Shown here in pieces: positions 1 through 8,966 of a stretch of DNA of 64,000 bases; the first letter of the stretch is position 1, and each line of letters starts with the position of its first letter. The notes beneath the pieces are model-generated. The model was given only the letters and a program-made list of their open reading frames with translations. It was not told the origin of the DNA and did no database searches. The stretch comes from Paenibacillus xylanexedens (GTDB taxonomy: Bacteria; Bacillota; Bacilli; Paenibacillales; Paenibacillaceae): the NCBI RefSeq assembly GCF_007680605.1, contig NZ_VEIO01000005.1, positions 124,001 through 188,000 on the forward strand, given 5' to 3'. The translations under genes and the position numbers were made by a program.

Positions 1-1
1 G

Positions 2-70
2 GTAGGTTTGATCGAGGTATTGCCGATCATCGGTGTGGTACTCGCATTCATGTTCTACGGTGCTGCTTAA
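2..70 (+). CDS. atpE: ATP synthase subunit c, C-terminal end (partial)
   Basis: The window opens inside this gene. The last 22 codons read as a hydrophobic helix containing GLIEVLPIIGVV and ending FMFYGAA before a TAA stop. This matches the second transmembrane helix of the proteolipid c subunit that forms the rotor ring of the membrane Fo sector. The acidic residue of GLIEVLPI is probably the proton-carrying glutamate. Its position directly before atpF fits the standard atpB-E-F-H-A-G-D-C operon. Only the C-terminus is visible, so completeness cannot be judged. Confidence 0.85.
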   Translation, partial: VGLIEVLPIIGVVLAFMFYGAA

Positions 71-183
71 GACATAACACAGTACGGCGGGGAAGGCTGT
101 AGCCCTCCGCGCCTTCTTTTTAGCTAGGAACTTATCCTGTAAGGGATAACGGTTTAGGATACCTCCAGGAAGGAGTGAACAGA

Positions 184-672
184 TTGAGTTTCTTATGGGA
201 AAATACGCTTCTTGCGATTATCGCATTTTTGGTTTTATACTGGCTGCTTAGCCGTTATGCTTTCGGTCCGTTGTTCTCCATCATGGAAAAGCGTCGTGAA
301 CTCGTAATGAGCCAGATGAATGAGGCTGCTCAGACTCGGGAACAGGCGATTGCTTATGTGGAGGAGCAAAAACAGGCTCTCGAACAAGCGCGCAAAGAAG
401 CTCACGACATTATTGAACAGTCCAGACAAACGGGTGGCAAGCAGGCTGAATCCATTCTGGCTGATGCCAAAGCTGAAGCAACTCGTCTCAAAGACGATGC
501 TGTACGTGAAATTGAGAGCGAGAAGAACAAAGCGGTTGCCGCACTTCGCAGCGAACTGGGTACTGCTTCCGTTCAGATTGCTTCCAGATTGATCAAAAAA
601 GAAGTTGAGAACGGTCCAGCACAAGAGGAACTTGTGAACCAATACCTCAATGAGGTAGGGGGCCGACAATGA
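184..672 (+). CDS. atpF: ATP synthase subunit b
   Basis: Subunit b is the membrane-anchored peripheral stalk of F1Fo ATP synthase, holding F1 against rotation. The protein has one N-terminal membrane helix (about residues 7-25, LLAIIAFLVLYWLL) followed by a long charged, Ala/Glu/Lys-rich helix typical of the coiled-coil dimer. I place the start at TTG 184 (162 aa) because AGGAAGGAG at 168-176 is then about 7 nt away; an in-frame GTG at 175 lies inside that ribosome binding site. The stop overlaps the atpH start (ATGA), which implies translational coupling. Confidence 0.93.
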   Translation: MSFLWENTLLAIIAFLVLYWLLSRYAFGPLFSIMEKRRELVMSQMNEAAQTREQAIAYVEEQKQALEQARKEAHDIIEQSRQTGGKQAESILADAKAEATRLKDDAVREIESEKNKAVAALRSELGTASVQIASRLIKKEVENGPAQEELVNQYLNEVGGRQ

Positions 673-1217
673 GCCGCGATACGATTGTTGCCAAGCGTTA
701 TGCAAAAGCATTGTTCGAAGTTGCTCTTCAGCAGCAGCAAGTGCTTGAAGTTGAACAGGAACTGCGTGCCGTTGTCAGTGGATTAACCGGAGATCCAGAG
801 ATTATTAAATTTATTGTTTCTCCTAACATCTCTGATGAAGCTAAGCAAAATGTGCTTCATGCAAGCCTTGATGGCAAAGTGTCCGAACCTGTCCTTCGCA
901 CGGTTTTGCTTCTGATTGAGCGTGGCCGCGTGGAATTGTTGCAAGACCTCTTGAATGATTATGTGAAAATCGAAGGGGATTCCCTTGGGATCGCCGATGC
1001 TCGCGTATACTCGACCTATGCATTGAAGGAAGAAGAGAAAGAAGCGGTAGCCCGTGAGTTCGGTGGCCGTGTGAATAAAAAGATCCGTATCGAGAACATT
1101 GTTGATCCTGCACTGCTGGGCGGATTGAAAGTCGCCATTGGCGATACGATCTATGACGGCAGCTTGGCTGGCAAGCTCGAACGTCTTGAGCAGTCTTTTA
1201 ACAGACGAGTACAGTAG
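669..1217 (+). CDS. atpH: ATP synthase subunit delta
   Basis: Delta (OSCP-like) connects the b-subunit stalk to the top of the F1 head. The 182-residue length is normal. The N-terminus VAKRYAKALFEVA is the helical domain that docks on the alpha subunits, and the C-terminal segment with DPALLGGLKVAIGD and YDGSLAGKLERL is the family signature. The ATG overlaps the atpF stop by four bases. atpA follows after 16 bp, so the operon is continuous. Confidence 0.95.
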   Translation: MSRDTIVAKRYAKALFEVALQQQQVLEVEQELRAVVSGLTGDPEIIKFIVSPNISDEAKQNVLHASLDGKVSEPVLRTVLLLIERGRVELLQDLLNDYVKIEGDSLGIADARVYSTYALKEEEKEAVAREFGGRVNKKIRIENIVDPALLGGLKVAIGDTIYDGSLAGKLERLEQSFNRRVQ

Positions 1218-1233
1218 ATTGGGGTGAGGACAC

Positions 1234-2748
1234 TTGAGTATCAAACCAGAAGAAATCAGTACATTAATTAAAAGTCAGATTGAACAATATAAGACTGATA
1301 TCGATGTAGTCGAAGTTGGTACAGTTATTGAGGTTGGTGACGGGATCGCCCGTGTATACGGACTCGAGAATGTCATGTCCAACGAGTTGGTTGAGTTCCC
1401 AAGCGGTGTAATGGGCCTCGCCATGAACGTAGAAGAAAGCAATGTGGGTGTCGTTATCTTGGGACCTTACTCGGATATCCGTGAAGGAGATCAAGTAAAA
1501 CGTACAGGTCAGATCATGCAAGTGCCCGTTGGCGAAGCATTGATCGGACGCGTTGTGAACCCGCTCGGTATTCCAGTGGATGGCAAAGGGCCAATCACTA
1601 CAACGGAATTCCGTCCGGTAGAAGGTAAAGCACCAGGCGTTATGGATCGTAAATCGGTTCATGAGCCGATGCAAACAGGGATCAAAGCGATTGATGCGAT
1701 GGTTCCAATCGGCCGTGGACAACGTGAGTTGATCATCGGTGACCGTCAAACGGGTAAAACATCGATTGCGATCGATGCGATCCTGAACCAAAAAGGTAGC
1801 GGCATGAAATGTATCTATGTGGCTATCGGTCAGAAGCAGTCCACTGTTGCTCAGGTCGTAGAAACGTTGCGTCGTAGAGGTGCAATGGAATATACCATCG
1901 TAGTAACGGCATCCGCTTCCGATCCATCACCATTGCTTTATATTGCTCCTTACTCCGGCTGTTCCATGGGTGAGTATTTCATGTACAAAGGCGAGCACGT
2001 GCTGGTAGTATATGATGACTTGACTAAACAGGCTGCGGCATACCGTGAGTTGTCCTTGTTGCTTCGTCGTCCACCAGGCCGTGAAGCTTACCCAGGTGAC
2101 GTATTCTACTTGCACTCCCGTTTGCTTGAGCGCGCTGCGAAGCTGAATGATGAACTTGGTGGTGGTTCTTTAACCGCTCTGCCATTCATTGAAACACAAG
2201 CTTCGGACGTATCTGCATACATTCCGACTAACGTAATCTCGATTACGGACGGTCAAATCTTCTTGGAGTCCGATCTCTTTAACGCCGGACAACGTCCAGC
2301 GATCAACGTAGGTATCTCGGTATCTCGTGTCGGTGGTTCTGCACAGATCAAAGCGATGAAAAAAGTTGCAGGTTCCCTGCGTCTTGATCTCGCTCAATAT
2401 CGTGAATTGCAGGCGTTCTCTCAATTCGGATCTGACTTGGATAAATCCACTCAGGCTCGTCTGAATCGTGGTGCGCGAATGATGGAAATCCTGAAGCAAG
2501 GTGTAAATCAGCCACTTCCTGTAGAACAACAGGTTGTCAGCTTGTACACTGCAGTTAAAGGGTACTTGGATGAAATTCCGACAGGTGATGTAACTCGTTT
2601 TGAGCGTGAGTTCCTTGCGTTTATGGAGAGCAACCATGAGGAAATCCTTGGGTCCATCCGTGATACAAAAGAATTGACAGCAGACAATGAGAATGCACTT
2701 AAAGATGCAATTGAGAAGTTCAGAAAGAGCTTCGCTGTCTCTGTCTAA
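1234..2748 (+). CDS. atpA: ATP synthase subunit alpha
   Basis: Alpha is the non-catalytic nucleotide-binding subunit of the F1 hexamer. The Walker A motif GDRQTGKT lies near residues 169-176, and the beta-barrel N-terminus and the signature ending PAINVGISVSRVGGSAQ are present. The 504-residue length is standard. Translation appears to start at TTG 1234, preceded by GGGGTGAGGA. A 154-bp gap with two hairpins separates it from atpG, unlike the tight spacing upstream. Confidence 0.97.
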   Translation: MSIKPEEISTLIKSQIEQYKTDIDVVEVGTVIEVGDGIARVYGLENVMSNELVEFPSGVMGLAMNVEESNVGVVILGPYSDIREGDQVKRTGQIMQVPVGEALIGRVVNPLGIPVDGKGPITTTEFRPVEGKAPGVMDRKSVHEPMQTGIKAIDAMVPIGRGQRELIIGDRQTGKTSIAIDAILNQKGSGMKCIYVAIGQKQSTVAQVVETLRRRGAMEYTIVVTASASDPSPLLYIAPYSGCSMGEYFMYKGEHVLVVYDDLTKQAAAYRELSLLLRRPPGREAYPGDVFYLHSRLLERAAKLNDELGGGSLTALPFIETQASDVSAYIPTNVISITDGQIFLESDLFNAGQRPAINVGISVSRVGGSAQIKAMKKVAGSLRLDLAQYRELQAFSQFGSDLDKSTQARLNRGARMMEILKQGVNQPLPVEQQVVSLYTAVKGYLDEIPTGDVTRFEREFLAFMESNHEEILGSIRDTKELTADNENALKDAIEKFRKSFAVSV

Positions 2749-2815
2749 ATAGATTCATGTAGCTGCGGAGTTGTTTAACCGATTCCGCATGTCTGCATGT
2801 GTAACTTGTAACGAA

Positions 2816-2887
2816 GCTTACGAAGTAACTTTGGCTCTGCCAAAGTAGGATTATGCTTACGATGTAGTTTTGACTTTGTCAAAACTT
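2816..2887 (+). repeat. Tandem pair of stem-loop repeats before atpG
   Basis: Two similar units lie head to tail. Each opens with GCTTACGAWGTA and continues into a perfect hairpin. Unit 1 is an 8-bp stem at 2828-2846 (ACTTTGGC, loop TCT, GCCAAAGT). Unit 2 is a 9-bp stem at 2866-2886 (AGTTTTGAC, loop TTT, GTCAAAACT). The arms differ but pairing is kept in both. There is no T-run, so this is not a simple terminator. The second hairpin ends just before the atpG ribosome binding site. Confidence 0.75.
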
Positions 2888-2902
2888 TAAGGTGGTGAAA
2901 TC

Positions 2903-3775
2903 ATGGCAAAAGGCATGCGCGAAATTAAGCGGCAAATTAAAAGCGTACAAAGCACAAAGCAGATCACCAAAGCAATGGAGATGGTAGCTGCTGCAAAACT
3001 GCGTAAAGCGCAGGAAAAAGCAGAGGCTGCCCGTCCTTATTCAGAGAAGTTGAAAGAGGTAGTGGCGAGTATTGCATCAAGCACGCAAGGCATCCAGCAT
3101 CCAATGCTGGATAGCCGTCCGGTGAAAAAGACAGCTTATCTGATCATTACATCGGACCGTGGTCTTGCAGGTGGATACAATGCGAACATTTTGCGTCAGG
3201 TTAATCTGACGCTGAAAGAACGTCACAACTCTCAGGACGACTATGAATTGTTCGTTATCGGACGTAAAGGGCGCGACTATTTCAGACGTCGTGAAATGGC
3301 TATGTCTTCCACGATAACGGATTTGTCGGATTCACCTGCATTTGCCGATATCAAATCCATCGCTCATGAAGCGGTTCACGGATTTGAACTGGCTAAATTT
3401 GATGAATTGTACATTTGTTATAACCGTTTTGTAAATGCGTTGACCCAGATTCCGACGGTAGAAAAACTTCTTCCTATGGAAACACCTGAGTTATCTGCTG
3501 CGGATGGACCGACTGCAAGCTACGAGTATGAACCGTCAGCTGAAGCTGTGCTGGAAGTATTGCTTCCGCGTTATGCGGAGACATTGATTTACGGCGCATT
3601 GCTGAATGGTAAAGCGAGTGAGCTGGGTGCGAAAATGACGGCAATGGGCAATGCAACCAAAAATGCATCGAAGCTCATTAATGATCTGTCATTGACATAT
3701 AACCGTGCCCGTCAAGCGGCGATTACGCAGGAGATTACGGAAATTGTGGCAGGTGCCAACGCAGCACAAGGCTAA
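2903..3775 (+). CDS. atpG: ATP synthase subunit gamma
   Basis: Gamma is the central rotor shaft that couples ring rotation to catalysis. The N-terminal helix (MREIKRQIKSVQSTKQITKA) and the C-terminal signature (MTAMGNATKNASKLINDLSL, then YNRARQAAITQEITEI) are both intact and would form the antiparallel coiled coil. At 290 residues the length is normal. The start ATG follows AAGGTGGTG at a good distance. atpD begins 95 bp downstream. Confidence 0.96.
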   Translation: MAKGMREIKRQIKSVQSTKQITKAMEMVAAAKLRKAQEKAEAARPYSEKLKEVVASIASSTQGIQHPMLDSRPVKKTAYLIITSDRGLAGGYNANILRQVNLTLKERHNSQDDYELFVIGRKGRDYFRRREMAMSSTITDLSDSPAFADIKSIAHEAVHGFELAKFDELYICYNRFVNALTQIPTVEKLLPMETPELSAADGPTASYEYEPSAEAVLEVLLPRYAETLIYGALLNGKASELGAKMTAMGNATKNASKLINDLSLTYNRARQAAITQEITEIVAGANAAQG

Positions 3776-3870
3776 CCGTTTTTTATTTAATGAAGGCTTG
3801 CACTGCAAAAATGAATGAACGGAACTTTATTTTTGTCAAAGTAGCAGGCTTGTAGGAGGGGAACGTTAAG

Positions 3871-5274
3871 ATGAACAAAGGACGCGTTGTGAGCATCATG
3901 GGTCCGGTTGTTGACGTCGAGTTTGATCGCGGCGGTCTGCCGGAAATCCTCAATGCCATTACGATCACTACAGTAAGCGAAAGCGGTGTTAGTGTAAATC
4001 TTACACTCGAAGCTTCGAAACATCTGGGTGACAACCGGGTACGTTGTATCGCGATGTCCTCCACGGACGGTCTCGTACGTGGCATGGAAGCCGTAGATAC
4101 TGGAGCTCCAATCTCTGTACCTGTCGGTGAAGCGACACTGGGTCGTGTATTTAACGTACTCGGCGAAGCGATCGATACTGGCGGTACAGTAGCAGCTGAA
4201 CACAAAAATCCGATTCACCGCTCTGCTCCTGCATTTGATGAACTGACTACCCAAGCGGAAATGCTTGAAACAGGTATTAAAGTTATCGACTTGCTGGCTC
4301 CTTACGCAAAAGGCGGTAAAATCGGTCTGTTCGGTGGTGCCGGTGTAGGTAAAACGGTAACCATTCAGGAACTGATCAACAACATTGCGCAAGAGCACGG
4401 CGGTATCTCCGTATTTGCCGGTGTTGGTGAGCGTACACGTGAAGGTAACGACTTGTATCACGAGATGAGTGATTCCGGCGTTATCAACAAAACTGCAATG
4501 GTCTTCGGACAAATGAATGAGCCACCAGGCGCACGTCTTCGTGTAGCCCTCACGGGTCTGACGATGGCGGAATATTTCCGTGATGAAGAAGGCCGTGACG
4601 TGTTGCTCTTTATCGATAACATCTTCCGTTTCACCCAAGCGGGTTCAGAAGTATCTGCCTTGCTTGGACGTATGCCTTCCGCGGTAGGTTACCAGCCTAC
4701 GCTGGCAACAGAAATGGGTCAATTGCAAGAGCGTATCACTTCAACGAAAAAAGGATCGGTTACATCCATCCAGGCGATCTACGTACCTGCGGATGACTAC
4801 ACTGACCCTGCTCCTGCAACAACGTTTGCTCACTTGGATGCAACAACAAACCTGGAGCGAAAAATCTCCGAGATGGGTATCTATCCAGCGGTAGATCCAC
4901 TCGCATCCAGTTCCCGGATCTTGTCTCCTGAAGTTGTTGGCGAAGAGCACTATAGTGTTGCACAAGGTGTTAAACGTATCTTGGCACGTTATAACGAACT
5001 TCAAGATATCATTGCGATCCTGGGTATGGACGAGCTTAGCGAAGAAGACAGAGCGCTCGTATATCGTGCGCGTAAAATTCAACGTTTCTTGTCCCAGCCT
5101 TTCCACGTTGCTGAAGCATTTAACGGTATTCCGGGTAAATACGTTCCGGTTAAAGAAACGGTGCGCAGCTTTAAAGAGATTCTCGAAGGCAAGCATGACG
5201 ATCTGCCGGAAGCAGCATTCCTCTTCGTGGGTACGATTGAAGAGGCAGTGGAGAAAGCTAAAACACTGGTATAA
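3871..5274 (+). CDS. atpD: ATP synthase subunit beta (catalytic)
   Basis: Beta carries the catalytic sites of the F1 head. Visible motifs are the Walker A loop GGAGVGKT (about residues 152-159), the catalytic GVGERTREGND segment, the Walker B region LLFIDNIFRFTQAGSEVSAL, and the signature PAVDPLASSSRIL. The length of 467 residues is standard. GGAGGGGAACG precedes the ATG. No anomaly is seen. Confidence 0.98.
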   Translation: MNKGRVVSIMGPVVDVEFDRGGLPEILNAITITTVSESGVSVNLTLEASKHLGDNRVRCIAMSSTDGLVRGMEAVDTGAPISVPVGEATLGRVFNVLGEAIDTGGTVAAEHKNPIHRSAPAFDELTTQAEMLETGIKVIDLLAPYAKGGKIGLFGGAGVGKTVTIQELINNIAQEHGGISVFAGVGERTREGNDLYHEMSDSGVINKTAMVFGQMNEPPGARLRVALTGLTMAEYFRDEEGRDVLLFIDNIFRFTQAGSEVSALLGRMPSAVGYQPTLATEMGQLQERITSTKKGSVTSIQAIYVPADDYTDPAPATTFAHLDATTNLERKISEMGIYPAVDPLASSSRILSPEVVGEEHYSVAQGVKRILARYNELQDIIAILGMDELSEEDRALVYRARKIQRFLSQPFHVAEAFNGIPGKYVPVKETVRSFKEILEGKHDDLPEAAFLFVGTIEEAVEKAKTLV

Positions 5275-5337
5275 TCTGAGTCCAGGATTGTCCTTATGAA
5301 GCGAGCTATCCTTCGGATAGTTTCAGGAGGGATGGAA

Positions 5338-5742
5338 TTGAGCACCTTTTTGTTGGAAATTGTAACACCTGAGCGTCTTGTTTATTCACAACAAGTGGAC
5401 AGCATTATTGCTCGCGGTATTGAAGGGGAACTGGGGATTCTCCCAGGTCATATCCCGATGGTCACACCTTTACAGATTGCACCAATCATTATTAAAAACG
5501 GAAAAGAGAACAAGCAGGTTGCCATTGGCGGCGGCTTTATCGAAGTACGAAAAGATAAGGTTGTTGTACTCGCGGAGAGTGCCGAATTCCCGGAAAGTAT
5601 TGATGTGGATCGTGCGCGTGCGGCTAAAGAGCGGGCAGAACGCCGGCTTGCCAGTCAGAGCAATCAGGACCACTTTGATCACCGCCGTGCAGAGATTGCT
5701 TTGCAAAAAGCGGTTAACCGGATTAACGTGTACGGCAAATAA
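5338..5742 (+). CDS. atpC: ATP synthase subunit epsilon
   Basis: Epsilon binds the foot of gamma and modulates ATP hydrolysis. The beta-sandwich part contains GELGILPGHIPMVTPL and the C-terminal part is a helical hairpin rich in Ala, Arg and Glu. The reading frame is open further upstream (ATG 5296 and ATG 5332), but AGGAGG at 5325-5330 is correctly spaced (7 nt) only for TTG 5338, giving 134 residues beginning MSTFLLEIVTPERL. A terminator follows 11 bp after the stop, closing the operon. Confidence 0.92.
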   Translation: MSTFLLEIVTPERLVYSQQVDSIIARGIEGELGILPGHIPMVTPLQIAPIIIKNGKENKQVAIGGGFIEVRKDKVVVLAESAEFPESIDVDRARAAKERAERRLASQSNQDHFDHRRAEIALQKAVNRINVYGK

Positions 5743-5753
5743 AGTGATTTAAG

Positions 5754-5785
5754 GAACCCGGTGGCCTAGTCTACCGGGTTCTTTT
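5754..5785 (+). terminator. Terminator of the atp operon
   Basis: A perfect 9-bp stem GAACCCGGT / ACCGGGTTC with a 10-nt loop is followed by a short T-run. It sits directly after atpC. Confidence 0.85.
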
Positions 5786-5786
5786 A

Positions 5787-6376
5787 ATCATTTTTGAGGG
5801 AATTAAACTAGTGGAGTACAACGATGGTATACCACTACAGTATTCATGGATTTGAATGTTAGAGAGTGTTCTCTTTATATAGTATGAATGGCTTCACATG
5901 ATTAGATTCACCTTTCAATGATCAGGTGAATAATATGTAGGACTTAAGTAGTATGGGCATATCCCCCTAATAGAACTAATTTTACGAGATTCAGTAGAAT
6001 TATTTCCGAGGAAATGACAGAATCGATATCGTTATAACGCTCTTTTATGTCGTTTTAGTCACACAATACTGGCGGATACAAATTAAAATTTTTTTTGAAG
6101 TGGAAATCAATGTAGTTGACAAGTAATAGTGAAACAGCCTATATTCCTTAGAGTCAGCAGATGCAGGAAGTAGGGCGCTAGATGTTCATTATCTTGCAGA
6201 GTTGAATTGTTGTTGCTTGGTCACGTAGGCATCAGAGATCTTGTCAATTCGAGGGGGACCTGAGCGTAGAACAGAGATGTTTTTCTGCTTCACACATTCC
6301 TGTGTACTAACAAGTTATGGGGGCTAGGCATATGATATGCCGATCGTTGCAACAATCAAGGTGGAGGTAAGAAGAT
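5787..6376. other. 590-bp AT-rich intergenic region
   Basis: No coding region is supported. It holds small palindromes (TTTCCGAGGAAA near 5990-6015, CGATATCG near 6023-6033, GGCATATGATATGCC at 6327-6341) and one good SigA-type promoter. The DNA is AT-rich compared with the flanking genes. Its length between two short-spaced housekeeping units is unusual. Confidence 0.6.
6116..6145 (+). promoter_or_regulatory. Predicted SigA promoter upstream of ywzB
   Basis: TTGACA at 6116-6121 and TATATT at 6140-6145 are separated by 18 bp. It would give a leader of about 225 nt before ywzB. Confidence 0.5.
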
Positions 6377-6634
6377 ATGGGTAATGATCTGGCGAATCAG
6401 GTGAACCAGACATTGAGCACAAACAGCCTGATCTCAATTTTCGTTTCTCTTATATGTATAGCGATTACATGGTGGTCATTGCAAAATCTGAAATTGGATT
6501 TAGTGATCAGACAGCCGAAAGGTCCTCAGGGGAGACTGTTACATTTGTTGCTGGCCATTATTCTAGGGCATGCCGTTGCTGGCTTTGTTATTGATTATTT
6601 GTCCTGGACTCAAATGTTAAGAAATTTGTTTTAA
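6377..6634 (+). CDS. ywzB: DUF1146 family small membrane protein (YwzB-like)
   Basis: An 85-residue protein with two predicted membrane helices (about residues 17-37 and 52-74) joined by a short basic loop with RQPKGPQGRLLH. It matches the DUF1146/YwzB family in size, topology and position: in many Bacillales this gene lies between atpC and murA. Its biochemical role is not known. AAGGTGGAGG is well placed before the ATG. The identification rests mainly on context and topology. Confidence 0.75.
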   Translation: MGNDLANQVNQTLSTNSLISIFVSLICIAITWWSLQNLKLDLVIRQPKGPQGRLLHLLLAIILGHAVAGFVIDYLSWTQMLRNLF

Positions 6635-7152
6635 TGTCGAGATGGTTGGTTAATCATCTGTTAGGTTCTTCAAGCGGCTCATTGTCGAATAACATCGATT
6701 AATTGTGTTAACAATTAGAGTATGAGCTGTCGGACAAAATATAAGAAAGAAATGTGAACGTTTAACTGACCGAATTTGAAATGTTTATGTAAAAAATGCT
6801 TGTATCAAACAATTCAACAATGTTATGATGGAAGTTAGGGAATTCACAATTTTTCACTAATTATGTAGGTTATAAAGGGGATATCCGGTAGTTACCGGCT
6901 AAAAATCATCCCAATTGGTCTGTTCTGATGCTAAGATGGCCTTTTAAATGAGTTTTCGAGCCATGAAGCAGGATGTACAGTACACATGGTATCATCGATA
7001 TGAATTATACAAACCAATTCTTTTCTGATCAGACATCTGTGCGTACATGCCAGAATTTGTCGAAATTCCACACACAGCAACAGTCCTTTCTGTCACAGTG
7101 GGGCTTACGTATTCCGGAATGAGGAAAAGGGAATAAAAGCGCGGAGGGAACC
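6635..7152. other. 518-bp intergenic region before murA
   Basis: No gene is supported on either strand. It contains a SigA-like promoter near 6800-6829 and a short perfect hairpin (CCGGTA-GT-TACCGG, about 6886-6899). The remaining leader of about 310 nt before murA shows no riboswitch that I recognise. Confidence 0.5.
6800..6829 (+). promoter_or_regulatory. Predicted SigA promoter upstream of murA
   Basis: TTGTAT at 6800-6805 and TATGAT at 6824-6829 with an 18-bp spacer. The -35 is imperfect. Confidence 0.4.
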
Positions 7153-8502
7153 ATGATGAGCAAATTTATCGTCCGCGGTGGCAAAAGGTTGACCGGAAGT
7201 GTCAAAGTTAGCGGCGCTAAAAATTCTGTTCTTCCGATCATCGCTGCCTCTCTCTTAGGGGAAGAAGGACAAAGCGTTATTATTGACGCACCTCCTCTAG
7301 ACGATGTGATGACGATTAACAAAGTGTTGGAATCGCTAGGAGCGGGAGTTACATACCGGGACGAAGTGATTACCGTAAATGCGGAGAACCTTACTTCCTG
7401 TGAAGCCCCGTATGAATGGGTTAGTAAAATGCGGGCGTCTTTTCTGGTCATGGGGCCTTTGCTGACGCGTTTGGGTCAAACAAGAATCTCACTGCCTGGG
7501 GGATGTGCCATCGGTACACGACCGATTGATCAGCATCTCAAAGGGTTTGAAGCCATGGGAGCCGAGATTAGCTTGGGCCAAGGTTATATCGAAGCACGTA
7601 GCCAAGGGCGGTTGCGCGGGGCGAAAATTTATCTGGATGTGGCTTCCGTTGGAGCTACTCAAAATATTATGATGGCTGCAACTTTAGCCGAAGGTGTAAC
7701 GGTTCTGGAGAATGCGGCGAAAGAACCCGAGATTGTCGATCTGGCTAACTTCCTGAACGGGATGGGAGCGAAAGTTCGCGGAGCCGGTACAGGCGTCATT
7801 CGTATCGAAGGCGTAGAGAAGCTGTCTGGCGTTAAGCATACCGTAATCCCGGATCGTGTTGAAGCAGGTACGTATATGGCTGCCGCAGCAATCTCTGGTG
7901 GTGACGTATATGTTGAAGGTGCCATCTCTGATCACTTGGGTTCCGTTATTGCTAAGCTTGAAGAAATGGGCGTAACTGTACAGCCTGACGAGAATGGTGT
8001 GCGTGTCATTGCAGACCGTCCACTCAAAGCAGTGGATGTCAAAACGTTACCATACCCAGGATTCCCGACAGATATGCAATCCCAAATGATGGCTTTGTTA
8101 TTGGCATCCGAAGGAACTAGCGTTGTCACGGAAACGGTTTTTGAAAACCGCTTCATGCATGTTGATGAGTTCCAACTGATGAACGCAGAAATCAAAGTTG
8201 AAGGAAGATCCTCCATCATTACCGGCAATGCTAAGCTGAAAGGTGCTAAAGTGACAGCTACAGACCTGCGTGCAGGGGCTGCTCTAATCATTGCTGGCTT
8301 GGTAGCTGAGGGCACAACTGAGGTAGGTGGTGTACATCACATCGACCGTGGTTATGTACATTTGGCAGAAAAGTTGAATGGCCTCGGGGCAGATATCTAC
8401 CGAATTTCGGTGGAAGAGCCTAAGCTGGATGCAGTTAAGGCGCCTAGCGAAAAGGTTGAGGAAGAAGTTCCTATGTTTAAAGTACAACCAACTTGGGTGT
8501 AA
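7153..8502 (+). CDS. murA: UDP-N-acetylglucosamine 1-carboxyvinyltransferase
   Basis: MurA transfers enolpyruvate from PEP to UDP-GlcNAc, the first committed step of peptidoglycan synthesis in the cytoplasm. The N-terminal SGAKNSVLPIIAASLL contains the conserved Lys-Asn pair, and LPGGCAIGTRPIDQHL carries the PEP-binding, fosfomycin-target cysteine at about residue 118. The 449-residue length is slightly over the family norm because of a short acidic C-terminal tail. Two adjacent ATG codons (7153, 7156) follow GGAGGG. A murA in this chromosomal position corresponds to murAA of B. subtilis. Confidence 0.96.
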   Translation: MMSKFIVRGGKRLTGSVKVSGAKNSVLPIIAASLLGEEGQSVIIDAPPLDDVMTINKVLESLGAGVTYRDEVITVNAENLTSCEAPYEWVSKMRASFLVMGPLLTRLGQTRISLPGGCAIGTRPIDQHLKGFEAMGAEISLGQGYIEARSQGRLRGAKIYLDVASVGATQNIMMAATLAEGVTVLENAAKEPEIVDLANFLNGMGAKVRGAGTGVIRIEGVEKLSGVKHTVIPDRVEAGTYMAAAAISGGDVYVEGAISDHLGSVIAKLEEMGVTVQPDENGVRVIADRPLKAVDVKTLPYPGFPTDMQSQMMALLLASEGTSVVTETVFENRFMHVDEFQLMNAEIKVEGRSSIITGNAKLKGAKVTATDLRAGAALIIAGLVAEGTTEVGGVHHIDRGYVHLAEKLNGLGADIYRISVEEPKLDAVKAPSEKVEEEVPMFKVQPTWV

Positions 8503-8598
8503 ACCCTCGTTTATATCACATAGCGTTATTTCTGCATAGCTACCTTTCTGTAGAAAATGCAGGAACAAGATCAAATGGATCATATCTGTTTGATTATG

Positions 8599-8627
8599 AA
8601 GCTGAGCCTCCGGGCTTGGCTTTTTTT
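8599..8627 (+). terminator. Terminator downstream of murA
   Basis: A 10-bp stem AAGCTGAGCC / GGCTTGGCTT with two G-U pairs is followed by a run of Ts. Confidence 0.75.
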
Positions 8628-8966
8628 GTGTTCTTTTTACAAGTTAAACGATATAGAGGATGGTCTGTTAAGGACCTGATTCTATTAATACCTGATCCTA
8701 ACTTTGTATAACATAATATTTAGGCTTATATCTATTTGGACCATATGAAAGATCAGGTGCATTGATTAAGATGCACTGTGTAACCCGCGTAGCAGCAATA
8801 TTTTCAGCCATCTGCTTCTACAAAGGAAGAGGTGCTTATTAGATAGCAACGTTTCGCGTTTCTCTTAAATCCGGTTCTATCAGATCGAGTGAACTCATAT
8901 CTTAAACTATGGATTTGAGAAAAAACCAGCCATGACCTGGTCATCGACAACGGAGGGTTATCACGG
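8628..8966. other. Intergenic region before spoIID
   Basis: No gene seen. I looked for a SigE promoter, expected for spoIID, and did not find a convincing one. Confidence 0.45.

Noticed and set aside
3787..4638. Long open frame on the minus strand opposite atpD (283 codons)
   Set aside because: It lies fully antisense to a certain gene, has Thr/Arg/Cys-rich composition typical of a shadow frame and shows no family motif.
5960..6060. Possible fifth copy of the structured intergenic repeat in the ywzB upstream region (minus strand)
   Set aside because: A few words resemble the 3' part (ATCGATTCTGTCATT), but the long stem and basal arms are missing.
8493..8711. 72-codon frame overlapping the end of murA
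   Set aside because: It contains the murA terminator, has no ribosome binding site and no recognisable features.
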